Below, one piece after another: positions 50,753-59,618 of a stretch of 64,000 nucleotides of DNA. The DNA is from Actinophytocola xinjiangensis (GTDB lineage Bacteria; Actinomycetota; Actinomycetes; Mycobacteriales; Pseudonocardiaceae). Position numbers and translations under genes: made by a program. Positions within the stretch are counted from its first letter, which is position 1. Each line of letters starts with the position of its first letter. The notes under the pieces are model-generated. The model had not been told where the DNA came from, did not search any database, and was given only the letters and a program-made list of their open reading frames with translations. The stretch spans positions 95,276-159,275 of the forward strand of contig NZ_MSIF01000020.1 in NCBI RefSeq assembly GCF_001921215.1, in the 5' to 3' direction.

Positions 50753-53476
50753 TCAGTGGTGGGCGAACAGTGAGTCGTCGTGCGGGATCGGCGACGGGGC
50801 CAGCACCTCGACGGTGCCGGCGTCGCCGTCGATCCGCACGGTCGTGCCGGTGGTCAGGCGGACCGACGCGTCGCCGGTGCCGACGACACACGGCACGCCG
50901 ATCTCCCTGGCGACCACGGCCGCGCCGCTGAGCACGTCTCCGACGTCGGTGACCACCCCGGCGGCGGTGGCGACCATGGCGGTGTGCCATGGCCCGGCGA
51001 CCCGCACGACGAGGATCTCGCCCTCCTCGGCCCGGGTCTCCAGCGTCGCGGTGACCACCCGCACCCGGCCCTCCACGACCCCGGGCGACGCGCCGGTGCC
51101 GGTGAGCCGTTCGCCGTCGGCCGGCGGCTCCGGTTCGGCGGCGGGGTGCCACGAGCCGTTGACCGTCGCCGGCAGCCGCACGCCGCGCAGCCGCTCCAGT
51201 TCCGAGCGGCGGCGTTCGATGCGGGCCAGGGCGTCGGCCGGCGGGACGAGCAGTTCGTCGAGGGTCAGGTGGAAGACGTCGTCGGCGTGGATGAGCCGGT
51301 TGGCGGCGACCTGGCGGCGGCCCCACTCCCACGCCAGCCGGCGCAGTTCGTCGGTGTAGCGCAGGGTGGCGTCCAGGGCGACGGCGTGGTGGCGGCGGCC
51401 GGCGGCGGCCAGCTTCCCGGCGATCCCGCGCCGCACCTTCACCGGCTTGTCCACAGTGGACTCTTCGGGCTCCTCGGCCGGGGTTTCCTCGACGGGCTTC
51501 GCCTGCTCGTCCATCGGGTCCTCGGCCCACTTCTCGGTGGGCGGGTCGGCCGGAGGGTCGGCCGACTGAGCGGTGGCGTCGCCGGTCCCCTGGGAGAACC
51601 ACGCACCGGCCAGCCCGTAGGCCGTCGACTCCCCGGCCGGCGGCGCGGCGGGCTCCTCCCGCGCCGGCGGCTCCTCGGAGGTGGCCGCCTCGGGCGTCCG
51701 CGGGGCCTCGCGGGACATGCCCACCGCGATGGCCAGCAACAACTCCGGGCGCTCGGCGAAGGTCGCGCCGCTCAGCTCGGTCTCCCCCGGCCCACGGTGC
51801 CCGATCCGCTCCAGCGCCTCGGCCAGCGCCCCGGCGAACTCCGGGAAGCGCTCGCGCACCGCGTCCAGGTCCCCCGCCTCGGCCGCCGCCCGCAACCGCG
51901 CGTCCGCCGCCAGCGCCGACGCCAGCGCACCCGCTTGCGCGAACACCGGCTCGCCGGCCGCGTCGGCACCTCGGGCGAGCACGGCGACCTCACCCCTGGC
52001 CCGCAGGCGCAACGGCGTGCCCATCGCGCGTTCGACCAGTTCGCCGAGCCCGCACAGCACCCAGCCCTGGCTGATCCGGTCCCGCAGCAGCCGCGCCCGC
52101 GCGTCCAGCGCCGCGTCGCCCAGCCCCGCCAGGAAAGCGTCGTCGACGTGCTCCCCGGCCGAGGTCACCGCGAACTGGCGCACCGAGGACCGGTACCGGC
52201 GCAGCACCCCGAGGAACCGGTAGCGCGCGCCGACCCGGGCGACCAGCCGGCGTGGGCCGGTCGGCAGGCCGGGCCGGTCCTCGTGGTGCAGCTCGATCTC
52301 CCCCGGGCCCTCACCGGCGAACGCCCGCGCCACCACGGTCTTCTCCGACCAGCCCGGCACGACCGGGGCCACGGCCACCGCCGCCGACACCCCGGCGTAC
52401 ACCCGGTGGCCGAACACGGCGTGCGCCCGCACCTCCCACTCGCGCGCGAGTGGCCCGTGCAGGCCGATCAGCCGGCCGATGACCCGGTCCGCCGCGCGCA
52501 GGCCGGCGGAGTGCACGTCGATCGACAGCGGGGTGAGCGGTTCGGGGAACGTCTCGATCGTGCGGTTGGCGTCGAACACGGCGAACCGGGGGTCGACCCG
52601 GTCGTCCAGTTCGGCCGCGATGCTGGGCAGCGACACCGAGTTCAGCACGGTGTCGTCGGCCGGCGGGCGCCCGCGCGGCGCGCGTTCGATGGGCAGCGGC
52701 AGCCGGCCGGGCACCTCGGCGGCGCCGTCGCGGCCCAGGGCACGACCCCGGGCGCCTCGGACGAGGTCGTCGAGCACCTCCTCGGTGGTCCAGCCGCACT
52801 CGAAACCCCAGTCCCGCGCGGAGTTCTTCCTGTCCGATGTGGACATCTCGGGCCAGCACGGGATCCCGCGCACCGACCGGCCGGTGACCACCGAACGCAG
52901 CGTCCCGCGCGCCTGTGCGCCGCTGATCACGCCGGGCGCGACCAGCGACACCCCACCGGTGCGGTCACCGGCCACGGCCAACAGTAGGAACCGCACCAGG
53001 TCGTCGGTGTGCAGCAGCCGCCAGCTGGTGTCCCTCGGCGCGGACAGCAGCGTCGCGTAGGTGCGGCAGGCGTACCAGTCCAGCATCCGCCCGCCCAGCG
53101 GCGCGGTCCGCACGACCACGTGCTCGGCGCCGCTGTCGCGCACCACCCGGTCGGCGTCGGCGACGTCCGGCCCGTGCGCCAGCGGCACGACGAACCGCAC
53201 ACCGGCCCGCGAACAGGCGGCGGCGAGCTTGCGCAGCACGGGGATCCCGCCCGACTCCGGCGCGTCCCGCTCGACCGGTACGAGGTGCACGACCACGTCA
53301 CGCCCGGGGATCAACGCCTCCGCGTCCGCCGGTTCGCCGATGGTCAGCGCGACCGCCGGGTCGAGGTCGTCGTGGTCGTGCGTGGCCGTTCCGGCGACGT
53401 CGTGACCGGACGCGACCGCCGCCCTGGCGAACGCCCGGCCGAGGTCGGAGGTCACCGCGCTGATGAGAATCCGCAT
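50753..53476 (-). CDS. NAD-epimerase-fold / PEP-utilising enzyme fusion protein
   Basis: 907 residues from ATG 53476 with an AAAGGGG ribosome-binding site. Residues about 1-290 are an NAD(P)-binding atypical SDR/epimerase domain (MRILISAVTSDLGRAFARA). The middle (about 300-560) resembles the central part of rifampin-phosphotransferase/PEP-synthase-like proteins (TFPEPLTPLS). A charged, Pro/Glu-rich linker lies near 625-700. The C-terminal about 90 residues are the PEP-utilising swivel domain (TGASPGVVEGRVRVV ... REIGVPCVVG). In that domain the phospho-His position reads LSG instead of LSH, and no ATP-grasp domain is present, so a normal phosphotransfer reaction is unlikely. It follows the NACHT gene by 34 bases. 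Confidence 0.82.
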   Translation of the reverse strand: MRILISAVTSDLGRAFARAAVASGHDVAGTATHDHDDLDPAVALTIGEPADAEALIPGRDVVVHLVPVERDAPESGGIPVLRKLAAACSRAGVRFVVPLAHGPDVADADRVVRDSGAEHVVVRTAPLGGRMLDWYACRTYATLLSAPRDTSWRLLHTDDLVRFLLLAVAGDRTGGVSLVAPGVISGAQARGTLRSVVTGRSVRGIPCWPEMSTSDRKNSARDWGFECGWTTEEVLDDLVRGARGRALGRDGAAEVPGRLPLPIERAPRGRPPADDTVLNSVSLPSIAAELDDRVDPRFAVFDANRTIETFPEPLTPLSIDVHSAGLRAADRVIGRLIGLHGPLAREWEVRAHAVFGHRVYAGVSAAVAVAPVVPGWSEKTVVARAFAGEGPGEIELHHEDRPGLPTGPRRLVARVGARYRFLGVLRRYRSSVRQFAVTSAGEHVDDAFLAGLGDAALDARARLLRDRISQGWVLCGLGELVERAMGTPLRLRARGEVAVLARGADAAGEPVFAQAGALASALAADARLRAAAEAGDLDAVRERFPEFAGALAEALERIGHRGPGETELSGATFAERPELLLAIAVGMSREAPRTPEAATSEEPPAREEPAAPPAGESTAYGLAGAWFSQGTGDATAQSADPPADPPTEKWAEDPMDEQAKPVEETPAEEPEESTVDKPVKVRRGIAGKLAAAGRRHHAVALDATLRYTDELRRLAWEWGRRQVAANRLIHADDVFHLTLDELLVPPADALARIERRRSELERLRGVRLPATVNGSWHPAAEPEPPADGERLTGTGASPGVVEGRVRVVTATLETRAEEGEILVVRVAGPWHTAMVATAAGVVTDVGDVLSGAAVVAREIGVPCVVGTGDASVRLTTGTTVRIDGDAGTVEVLAPSPIPHDDSLFAHH

Positions 53477-53510
53477 CCTGGCCCCTTTCCCGGCGAACGG
53501 TACACGCGGG

Positions 53511-55697
53511 TCATCGGCGGCTCCGGAACACCTGTGCCAGGTGCTCGGCCAGCCGCGCGTGCCGGAACTGGTACACCGCACCGGCCCTGCGCAGCACGCC
53601 ACGCCGGTAGGCGTCCTCCAGGAACTCGGGGACCGCCCACGGCAGCCGGCCGTTGAGCGGCAGCCACAGCCGCCCGACCACCAGCCAGTGGCCCCACGCG
53701 CTCACGCTGGCCACGCCCAGCGCCACCGCGATTCCCAGGACCAGCCCGAACGACAGCCCGTTGACCAACCCGTGCCACGCCCCGTGGACCACGCCCACGG
53801 CGGTGGCGTACCCGGCGCCGAGCACCAGCCCGAACACCACCGACTGCACGGTCACCGTCCGCCGGTTGGTGGTGAGCAGTTCGGTGGGGCTCGCCGCCGA
53901 GCGCAGGTCGACCGGCACCTCGAAGCTGGCCATCAGCCCCCACACCAACCCGAACACCAGGCCGAACGCGAGCCCGAACAGCAGCCCGGTCATCGTCGTC
54001 GTCCCGATCCGGCCGACGATCCAGAACGTCGCCCCCAGCTCGCGCGCCAGCCCGAGGCCCACGCCGAGCCCGGACCCGACAGCGAGCCCGACGGCCAGCC
54101 GCCGCAGGAACGGCGCGCCGAGCCGGCGGGCCGCGCGGCGCTGGATGCGCACCCGGGACGGCTCGAACACCGTGCGCCCGCCGAAGGCCAGCACCGCACC
54201 GTGTCCGAGGCCGACGGTCAGCGCCATGGTCAGCGCGTCCAGCGGCCCGGCGCGCAGGCCGGCGGACAGCCCGTCGGCGAACCCGGAGCCGGTGCCGCCG
54301 GCGGTGCCGACGCCGAGGGTGTGCACCAGTCCGGTGACCACGCCGGCCACCACCCCGGCGAGCAGGCCGACCGAGGTCCCGGCGACGACCATCCGCAGCC
54401 AGCGGGGCATCCGGTCGCCGAGCTGCCACCAGGCGAGGTCGGGGGTGCCGAGGCGGTGCAGGTGGTGGGCGAGGAAGCCGAGCCAGTGCTGGACGCGTTC
54501 GGTGTCCAGGTCGGGCGACCCAGGTCGGTAGACGGTGGGCACGAAGTTGGCCAGCAGGTGCCGTTCGATGGACTCCTGGGTGGGGAACCGGGCGGTGTCG
54601 AGGAGTTCGGCCGGGTCGTGGTCGGGGGTGTCGCTGTAGAGGGTGCGGGCCAGGCCGACCATCAGCGGGGTGGTGAGCACGGTGGCCAGGTGGTCGGGCG
54701 GGGCGGCGAGCACCGGTTCCCACAGACCGTCGCGGTGGGTGGTGCGCGGCAGGTAGTCGGCGACGTCGGTCGGGGTGAGGCCGGTGAGGGTGACGCAGGC
54801 GGCGGCGGTGAGCACGTCGGTCTCGGCGACGGCGGCGCGGTACTCGTCGGGGCGGCTGGTGAGCAGCAGCGGCAGGGTGGTGGCGTTGAGCGCGGCCAGC
54901 GCGGCGCGGTGCAGGCCGGCGGCGATCTCGTCGAACCCGTCGAGCACCGGCAGTACCCGGCCGCTCTCGACGAGCGCGGCGGCCAGTGTCGAGCCGGCGG
55001 GGCCCCGGGCGGCGAGGCCGGGGTGGTCGCGCAGGAGCTGTTCGGTGAGCCAGTCGCGCAGGTCGGTGGTGGCCGGGTTCCACGAGCCGAGGCTGAAGAC
55101 CACCGGGACCGGGTCGTCCTCGCCCCGGCCGGCGAGCTGCCCGAGGACGAAGCGGGTGGTCAGGATGGTCTTGCCGGACCCGGCGCTGCCGAGGATGACC
55201 AGCCGGCCGGACGGGATCCGCCGGTGGACGCCGACGATCTGGTCGAGGCTGCCGTCGAGGTCCAGCGGCCCGGCGGTCTCCCCGGCGCGGGCGCGGCGGA
55301 CGTTGGCCCAGGAGTCGGTCAGCCCGGCGGGGCCGGTCCGCCAGCGGACCGGCAGCGGGAACGGGTCGTGGACCTGCCGCTGTTCCTCCTCGCGGGTCAG
55401 CCGCGCGCCCAGTTCGAAGGCGAGCTGGTGGGCGGCGTCGACCAGCGGTGCCGGCGCGGCGGGGGCGGGGCGCACGGCGTGGCCGGCGGCGGCGAGCAGC
55501 TCGACGCGTTCGTCGTCGGACAGGTCGAGGGCGTCGGCGAGTTGGCGGACGGTGCCGACCCTGGGGTCGCCGCGTTCGCCGGTCTCCAGGCCGCGGATGG
55601 TGCGCACGCCGAGGGTGGAGCGTTCGGCGAGGGTCTCCTGGGTCAGCCCGGCCCTGGTCCGCAGCCTGCGCAGCAGCGGACCGAACTGGCTCGGCAC
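53511..55697 (-). CDS. XRE-type HTH + NACHT NTPase + multi-TM protein
   Basis: 728 residues from GTG 55697; it is preceded by GGGGG and a TAGGGT -10, and starts the HTH directly. HTH about 4-60 (AGLTQETLAERSTLGVRTIRGLETG). NACHT-type NTPase with Walker A GSAGSGKT (170-177) and Walker B LPVLDGFDEI (249-258), sensor LLLTSRPDEY. The C-terminal half has many Gly/Val/Leu-rich hydrophobic helices. NACHT proteins in bacteria include antiphage sensors; HTH-NACHT membrane forms in actinomycetes are mostly uncharacterised. Transcribed divergently from the NmrA-like gene. Confidence 0.88.
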   Translation of the reverse strand: MPSQFGPLLRRLRTRAGLTQETLAERSTLGVRTIRGLETGERGDPRVGTVRQLADALDLSDDERVELLAAAGHAVRPAPAAPAPLVDAAHQLAFELGARLTREEEQRQVHDPFPLPVRWRTGPAGLTDSWANVRRARAGETAGPLDLDGSLDQIVGVHRRIPSGRLVILGSAGSGKTILTTRFVLGQLAGRGEDDPVPVVFSLGSWNPATTDLRDWLTEQLLRDHPGLAARGPAGSTLAAALVESGRVLPVLDGFDEIAAGLHRAALAALNATTLPLLLTSRPDEYRAAVAETDVLTAAACVTLTGLTPTDVADYLPRTTHRDGLWEPVLAAPPDHLATVLTTPLMVGLARTLYSDTPDHDPAELLDTARFPTQESIERHLLANFVPTVYRPGSPDLDTERVQHWLGFLAHHLHRLGTPDLAWWQLGDRMPRWLRMVVAGTSVGLLAGVVAGVVTGLVHTLGVGTAGGTGSGFADGLSAGLRAGPLDALTMALTVGLGHGAVLAFGGRTVFEPSRVRIQRRAARRLGAPFLRRLAVGLAVGSGLGVGLGLARELGATFWIVGRIGTTTMTGLLFGLAFGLVFGLVWGLMASFEVPVDLRSAASPTELLTTNRRTVTVQSVVFGLVLGAGYATAVGVVHGAWHGLVNGLSFGLVLGIAVALGVASVSAWGHWLVVGRLWLPLNGRLPWAVPEFLEDAYRRGVLRRAGAVYQFRHARLAEHLAQVFRSRR

Positions 55698-55754
55698 CTG
55701 TCTGACCCCCGATCGTCGCTGCCCAGACCCTAGTTGACAGCGTCTCCGGCCCGA

Positions 55755-55790
55755 GATAGCTTCGCTATCAAAATAGCTTTGCAAACAAAG
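55755..55790. promoter_or_regulatory. Palindromes GATAGC-TTC-GCTATC and CTTTG-n4-CAAAG before the NmrA-like gene
   Basis: Perfect 15-base palindrome at 55755-55769, followed by CTTTG-CAAA-CAAAG at 55777-55790 that runs into the ribosome-binding site AAAGGAG. The stretch is strikingly AT-rich for this genome. Probably operators of a MarR/HxlR-like regulator encoded elsewhere. Confidence 0.5.
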
Positions 55791-55798
55791 GAGTCGAC

Positions 55799-56635
55799 GT
55801 GACGATTCTCGTGACCGGCGCCCGGGGCTCCCTCGGCGGCCGGGTACTGTCCCGGCTCGCCGGGGCCGGCCACCCGGTACGCGGCACGGCCAGGGACGCC
55901 GGCGCCCTGGACCTGCCCGAGGGCGCCGAGCCCGCCGAACTCGACGTCACCGCGACCGGCCCGTGGCCCGCGCTGCGCGGCGTGACCGAGCTGTTCCTCT
56001 ACACCGTGCGCGGCGACGCCGGGCCGTTCCTGGCCGCCGCCCGCGAGGCCGGCGTGCGGCACGTCGTGCTGCTGTCCTCACCGGCCGCCTACGACGTCGG
56101 CGAGTTCGACCAGCCGATCGGCCTGATCCACCGCGCGATGGAACGGGCCGTGGCCGACTCGGGCCTGCCTCACACCGTCGTGTACCCCAGCTGGCTGGCC
56201 ACCAACGCCCGGCGTGACTGGGGCGACCAGCTCCGCGCCGAGGGCCGGATCGCCATGGCCCACCCCGACGCCCAGGTCAACCCGGTGCACCCGGACGACG
56301 TCGCCGAGGTCGCCGTCGCGCTGCTGACCGGGACCCGGCACCGCGCGCGCCGGCTGGTGGTCACCGGACCGGCCTCGGTGCGTCAGCGCGACCTCGTCGA
56401 GGTCCTGGGAAAGGTTCTGGGCAAGGCCATTCCCGTCGACGAGCTGACCCGGGAGCAGGCCATCGCCGCCCGGCCGCCGTGGCTGCCGGAGGACATCCTG
56501 ACCACCCTGCTCGACGTCAGCGCGCAGGCCGTCGGCGTGCCGGCGGCGGTGACCAACACCGTCGAGCGGGTCACCGGCCACCCGGCCCGCCCGTTCGCCG
56601 ACTGGGCCCGCCAGGCGGGGTTCACGATCGGGTGA
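55799..56635 (+). CDS. NmrA-like NAD(P)-binding reductase / atypical SDR
   Basis: 278 residues, GTG start with an AAAGGAG ribosome-binding site. Rossmann start MTILVTGARGSLGGRVLSRL with the GxxGxxG loop; then GVRHVVLLSSPAAYD and VVYPSWLATNARRDWG; no YxxxK catalytic pair in the usual place, as in NmrA/HSCARG redox-sensor proteins. Divergent from the NACHT gene over 101 bases with two palindromes. Likely a redox or quinone-related reductase. Confidence 0.87.
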   Translation: MTILVTGARGSLGGRVLSRLAGAGHPVRGTARDAGALDLPEGAEPAELDVTATGPWPALRGVTELFLYTVRGDAGPFLAAAREAGVRHVVLLSSPAAYDVGEFDQPIGLIHRAMERAVADSGLPHTVVYPSWLATNARRDWGDQLRAEGRIAMAHPDAQVNPVHPDDVAEVAVALLTGTRHRARRLVVTGPASVRQRDLVEVLGKVLGKAIPVDELTREQAIAARPPWLPEDILTTLLDVSAQAVGVPAAVTNTVERVTGHPARPFADWARQAGFTIG

Positions 56636-56701
56636 CTGTCCGCTGTGGACCATCGCTGAGTCCGGTTACGCTGCTCGGGGTGCCGATCCCGGAGGGCGCG
56701 C

Positions 56702-57883
56702 ATGACCGTTCCTGGCTACGTGTGGGCGCTCACCGTCGCCGGCATCATCGGCCTGCTGCTGTTCGACTTCGTGTTCCACGTCCGCAAGGCCCACATCCCG
56801 ACCCTGCGTGAGGCGGGCGTCTGGTCGACCCTCTACATCGGCGTCGCCGTCCTGTTCGGCGTCGGCGTGCTGCTGGTCGGCGGCACGACGATGGGCGCGG
56901 AGTACTTCGCCGGGTACGTCACGGAGAAGGCGCTGTCGGTCGACAACCTGTTCGTGTTCCTGGTCATCATGTCCAGCTTCAAGGTCCCGCGCGCCGACCA
57001 GCAGAAGGTGCTGCTCATCGGCATCGTGATCTCGCTGGTCGCGCGGACCGGGTTCATCCTGCTCGGCGCCGCGCTGATCGAGGCGTTCGCCTGGGTGTTC
57101 TACCTGTTCGGCCTGATCCTGCTGATCACCGCCGGCAACCTGGCCCGGCCGTCGGGCGAGGAGAGCCGCTCGGCGGACAACCTGATGGTCCGCATCGCGC
57201 GGAAACTGTTCCGCACCACCACCGAGTACGACGGCGACCGGATGTTCACCATGCGGGACGGCCACCGGGTGATGACGCCGATGCTGCTGGTCATGGTCGC
57301 CATCGGCGGCACCGACCTGCTGTTCGCGCTGGACTCCATCCCGGCGATCTTCGGCCTCACCCAGAGCGCCTACCTGGTGTTCACGGCGACCGCGTTCTCG
57401 CTGCTGGGCCTGCGCCAGCTGTACTTCCTCATCGACGGGTTGCTCAACCGCCTGGTGTACCTGAGTTTCGGGCTGGCGGTGATCCTGGCGTTCATCGGCG
57501 TGAAGCTCATCCTGCACGCGCTGCACGAGAACAACGTGCCGTTCATCAACGACGGCCAGCCGGTGAACGTCGCCGAGATCAGCACCGGCCTGTCCCTGGT
57601 GGTGATCTTCGGCGTGCTGGTGGTGACCATCGTGGCGTCGCTGACCAGCCGGTGGGGCCGCGCGCAGAACGTCATCTACGCCGCCCGCCGGCACGCCACC
57701 GAGTACCTGGAGATCGAGAACGACCCGACGCGCCGCGCGGAGATCTTCGGCCTGCTCGCCGCCGAGGAGCAGACCCTCAGGGCGCTGCCGGAGAAGTACC
57801 GCGCGCGCATCCGCGAGGAGGACAAGCTGATGTCGCTGCTCCACCGCGCGCACACCGAACGCGACCGCGAGCTCAGCCGCTGA
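56702..57883 (+). CDS. TerC/Alx family membrane protein (putative manganese exporter)
   Basis: 393 residues, about nine membrane helices. TerC signatures are strong: EYFAGYVTEKALSVDNLFVFLVIMSSF and GGTDLLFALDSIPAIFGLTQ, where the acidic residues in membrane helices are the proposed metal ligands. The C-terminal about 60 residues are cytoplasmic and charged. Members export Mn2+ or help metalate secreted proteins. I checked the 66-base leader for a manganese riboswitch and see none; a TACGCT -10 lies about 31 bases upstream. Confidence 0.92.
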   Translation: MTVPGYVWALTVAGIIGLLLFDFVFHVRKAHIPTLREAGVWSTLYIGVAVLFGVGVLLVGGTTMGAEYFAGYVTEKALSVDNLFVFLVIMSSFKVPRADQQKVLLIGIVISLVARTGFILLGAALIEAFAWVFYLFGLILLITAGNLARPSGEESRSADNLMVRIARKLFRTTTEYDGDRMFTMRDGHRVMTPMLLVMVAIGGTDLLFALDSIPAIFGLTQSAYLVFTATAFSLLGLRQLYFLIDGLLNRLVYLSFGLAVILAFIGVKLILHALHENNVPFINDGQPVNVAEISTGLSLVVIFGVLVVTIVASLTSRWGRAQNVIYAARRHATEYLEIENDPTRRAEIFGLLAAEEQTLRALPEKYRARIREEDKLMSLLHRAHTERDRELSR

Positions 57884-57885
57884 CC

Positions 57886-58239
57886 TCAGCCGCTGACGGC
57901 CAGCCGTTCACTCAGTGCGGTGCTCAGTGCCCGTGCCTCGGACCCGGTGACCGTCTCGGCGAACCGGGCCAGCGCCGCCTCGCGGTCGCCGGCGAGGTCC
58001 AGCGCGTCGAGCATCTGCCGGGCCACGAACGAGTCCTGGCTGGCGACCGGCTCGTAGCGCCACGCCCGCCCGTCCCGCTCCCGGCGGACCACGCCCTTCT
58101 TCTCCAGGCGGTCCAGCACGGTCATGACGGTCGTGTACGCGAGGTCGCGTCCGGTCAGCGCCTCGACGACGTCGCGTACCAGACACGGCGATCCGCTGTC
58201 CCACAGGACGTCGAGCACCGCGCGTTCCAGCTTGCCCAC
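57886..58239 (-). CDS. BlaI/MecI/CopY family transcriptional repressor
   Basis: 117 residues from GTG 58239, with GGGAG 7 bases upstream and 10 bases after the ArsR-type gene. Winged helix with VGKLERAVLDVLW and AYTTVMTVLDRLEKKGVVRRERDGRAWRYEP, then a dimerisation helix. No BlaR1-type sensor protease is encoded nearby, so it is more likely a metal- or copper-responsive or stand-alone repressor working with the ArsR protein. Confidence 0.9.
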   Translation of the reverse strand: MGKLERAVLDVLWDSGSPCLVRDVVEALTGRDLAYTTVMTVLDRLEKKGVVRRERDGRAWRYEPVASQDSFVARQMLDALDLAGDREAALARFAETVTGSEARALSTALSERLAVSG

Positions 58240-58249
58240 GCCAACTCCC

Positions 58250-58603
58250 TCAGTCGTGGTCGGGTGTGCCGGACACCCGGTGGTCGGCGGCACCGAGGGC
58301 CTCGGTGAGCATCCGCCGCACGTGTCCGCCCTTGGCCCGGTACACCGCGCGCCGGCCGTCGCGGTGGGTGCTGACCAGCCCGGCGAGGCGGAGCTTGGCC
58401 AGGTGCTGGGACACCGCCGGGCGGGCGATGCCGACCTCGGCGGCCAGGCTGGTGACGTCGTACTCGCCGCCGCAGAGCAGCCACAGCATCCGCAGGCGGG
58501 TCGGGTCGGCCAGCATGCGGAACGACTCGACCGCGACCGCGACGTGCTCGGGCGGCGGGAGCTGGTGCGGGCCGACGTCGACGCCCGCCTCGGGTGCGTG
58601 CAT
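58250..58603 (-). CDS. ArsR/SmtB family metalloregulator, KmtR-like
   Basis: 117 residues from ATG 58603 with a GGGAGGA ribosome-binding site. Helix-turn-helix SLAAEVGIARPAVSQHLAKLRLAGLVSTHRDGRRAVYR preceded by VESFRMLADPTRLRMLWLL, closely like mycobacterial KmtR, a Ni/Co sensor that controls a CDF exporter. N- and C-terminal His/Asp (VDVGPHQL; DHRVSGTPDHD) could form the metal site. Divergent from the CDF gene, its likely target. Confidence 0.9.
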   Translation of the reverse strand: MHAPEAGVDVGPHQLPPPEHVAVAVESFRMLADPTRLRMLWLLCGGEYDVTSLAAEVGIARPAVSQHLAKLRLAGLVSTHRDGRRAVYRAKGGHVRRMLTEALGAADHRVSGTPDHD

Positions 58604-58657
58604 GGGCACATCCTCCCAGGCATCGGCCGCAGTCGCCGGTGGTTGGCAGTTGCAGCG

Positions 58658-58693
58658 TTGTCGCGTGCGCACTTGAGCACGTATTGTGCGAGC
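58658..58693 (+). promoter_or_regulatory. CDF promoter with overlapping operator
   Basis: -35 TTGTCG (58658) and -10 TATTGT (58682) separated by 18 bases, with the ATG 7 bases after the -10, so the transcript is probably leaderless. The repeats GTGCGCAC (58665-58672) and GCAC-GTATT-GTGC (58677-58689) straddle the spacer and -10, where an ArsR-type repressor would block transcription. Confidence 0.6.
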
Positions 58694-58694
58694 C

Positions 58695-59606
58695 ATGGGA
58701 ACCGGACACGGTCATGGCCATGGGCACGGGCACGGCGTGGTGGACACCAGCGCCCAGGGCCTGCGCGCGCTGTGGATCTCCTTCACCGTCCTGCTGGTCA
58801 CGGCGGTGGCCCAGGCCGTCCTGGTCGCCGTCACCGGCTCGGTGGCCCTGCTGGGCGACACCCTGCACAACGCCGCCGACGCGCTCACCGCCGTCCCGCT
58901 GGGCATCGCGTTCCTGCTCGGCCGGCGCGCCGCCACCCGCCGGTTCACCTACGGCCTCGGCCGCGCCGAGGACCTGGCCGGGCTGGTGATCGTCGCGGTC
59001 ATCGCCGCCTCGGCCGTGCTCGCCGGCTGGCAGGCCGCGCAACGCCTGGCCAACCCCCAGGACCTCGACCACGCCGGCTGGGTCGCGGCCGCCGGTGTCG
59101 TCGGCTTCGCCGGCAACGAGTGGGTCGCGCGCTACCGGATCTCCGTCGGCCGGCGGATCGGCTCGGCCGCGCTGGTCGCCGACGGCCTGCACGCGCGCAC
59201 CGACGGGTTCACCAGCCTCGCCGTGGTCGCCGCCGCCGGCGGCGGCGCACTGGGCTGGCGGTGGGTCGACCCGGTCGTCGGCCTGGCCATCGCGGCGGCG
59301 ATCGCCGTCGTCGTGTGGGGCGCGGCCCGCGAGGTGTTCGCCCGGCTGCTCGACGCCGTCGACCCCGACCTGGTCGACCAGGCGGAACGGACCCTGCGCG
59401 CCACGACCGGCGTGCGCGGGGTCGACTGGGTACGGCTGCGCTGGGTCGGCCACGACCTGACCGCCGAGGTCGGGGTCGCGGTCGCCGCCGACCTCACCGT
59501 CAGCGCCGCGCACACCATCGCCGACGACGCCCGGCACCGGCTCGCCGACGCGCTGCCCCGACTGACCAGGGTCACCGTCCAGCCGACCCCGACGGCGCCG
59601 GCATGA
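58695..59606 (+). CDS. Cation diffusion facilitator (CDF) metal exporter
   Basis: 303 residues. A His-rich N-terminus of alternating Gly-His, six membrane helices, and the CDF metal sites HNAAD (H58/D62, TM2) and DGLHARTD (TM5, about 170), each providing an H/D pair as in Zn/Ni/Co exporters. A cytoplasmic ferredoxin-like domain follows (about 215-300). Exports a divalent metal under the divergent KmtR-like repressor. Confidence 0.93.
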   Translation: MGTGHGHGHGHGHGVVDTSAQGLRALWISFTVLLVTAVAQAVLVAVTGSVALLGDTLHNAADALTAVPLGIAFLLGRRAATRRFTYGLGRAEDLAGLVIVAVIAASAVLAGWQAAQRLANPQDLDHAGWVAAAGVVGFAGNEWVARYRISVGRRIGSAALVADGLHARTDGFTSLAVVAAAGGGALGWRWVDPVVGLAIAAAIAVVVWGAAREVFARLLDAVDPDLVDQAERTLRATTGVRGVDWVRLRWVGHDLTAEVGVAVAADLTVSAAHTIADDARHRLADALPRLTRVTVQPTPTAPA

Positions 59607-59618
59607 GAGTCTGCGGGT

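Noticed and set aside
56636..56701. Manganese (yybP-ykoY) riboswitch before the TerC gene
   Set aside because: Only about 30 bases lie between the likely -10 and the ATG, and the conserved loops are absent.
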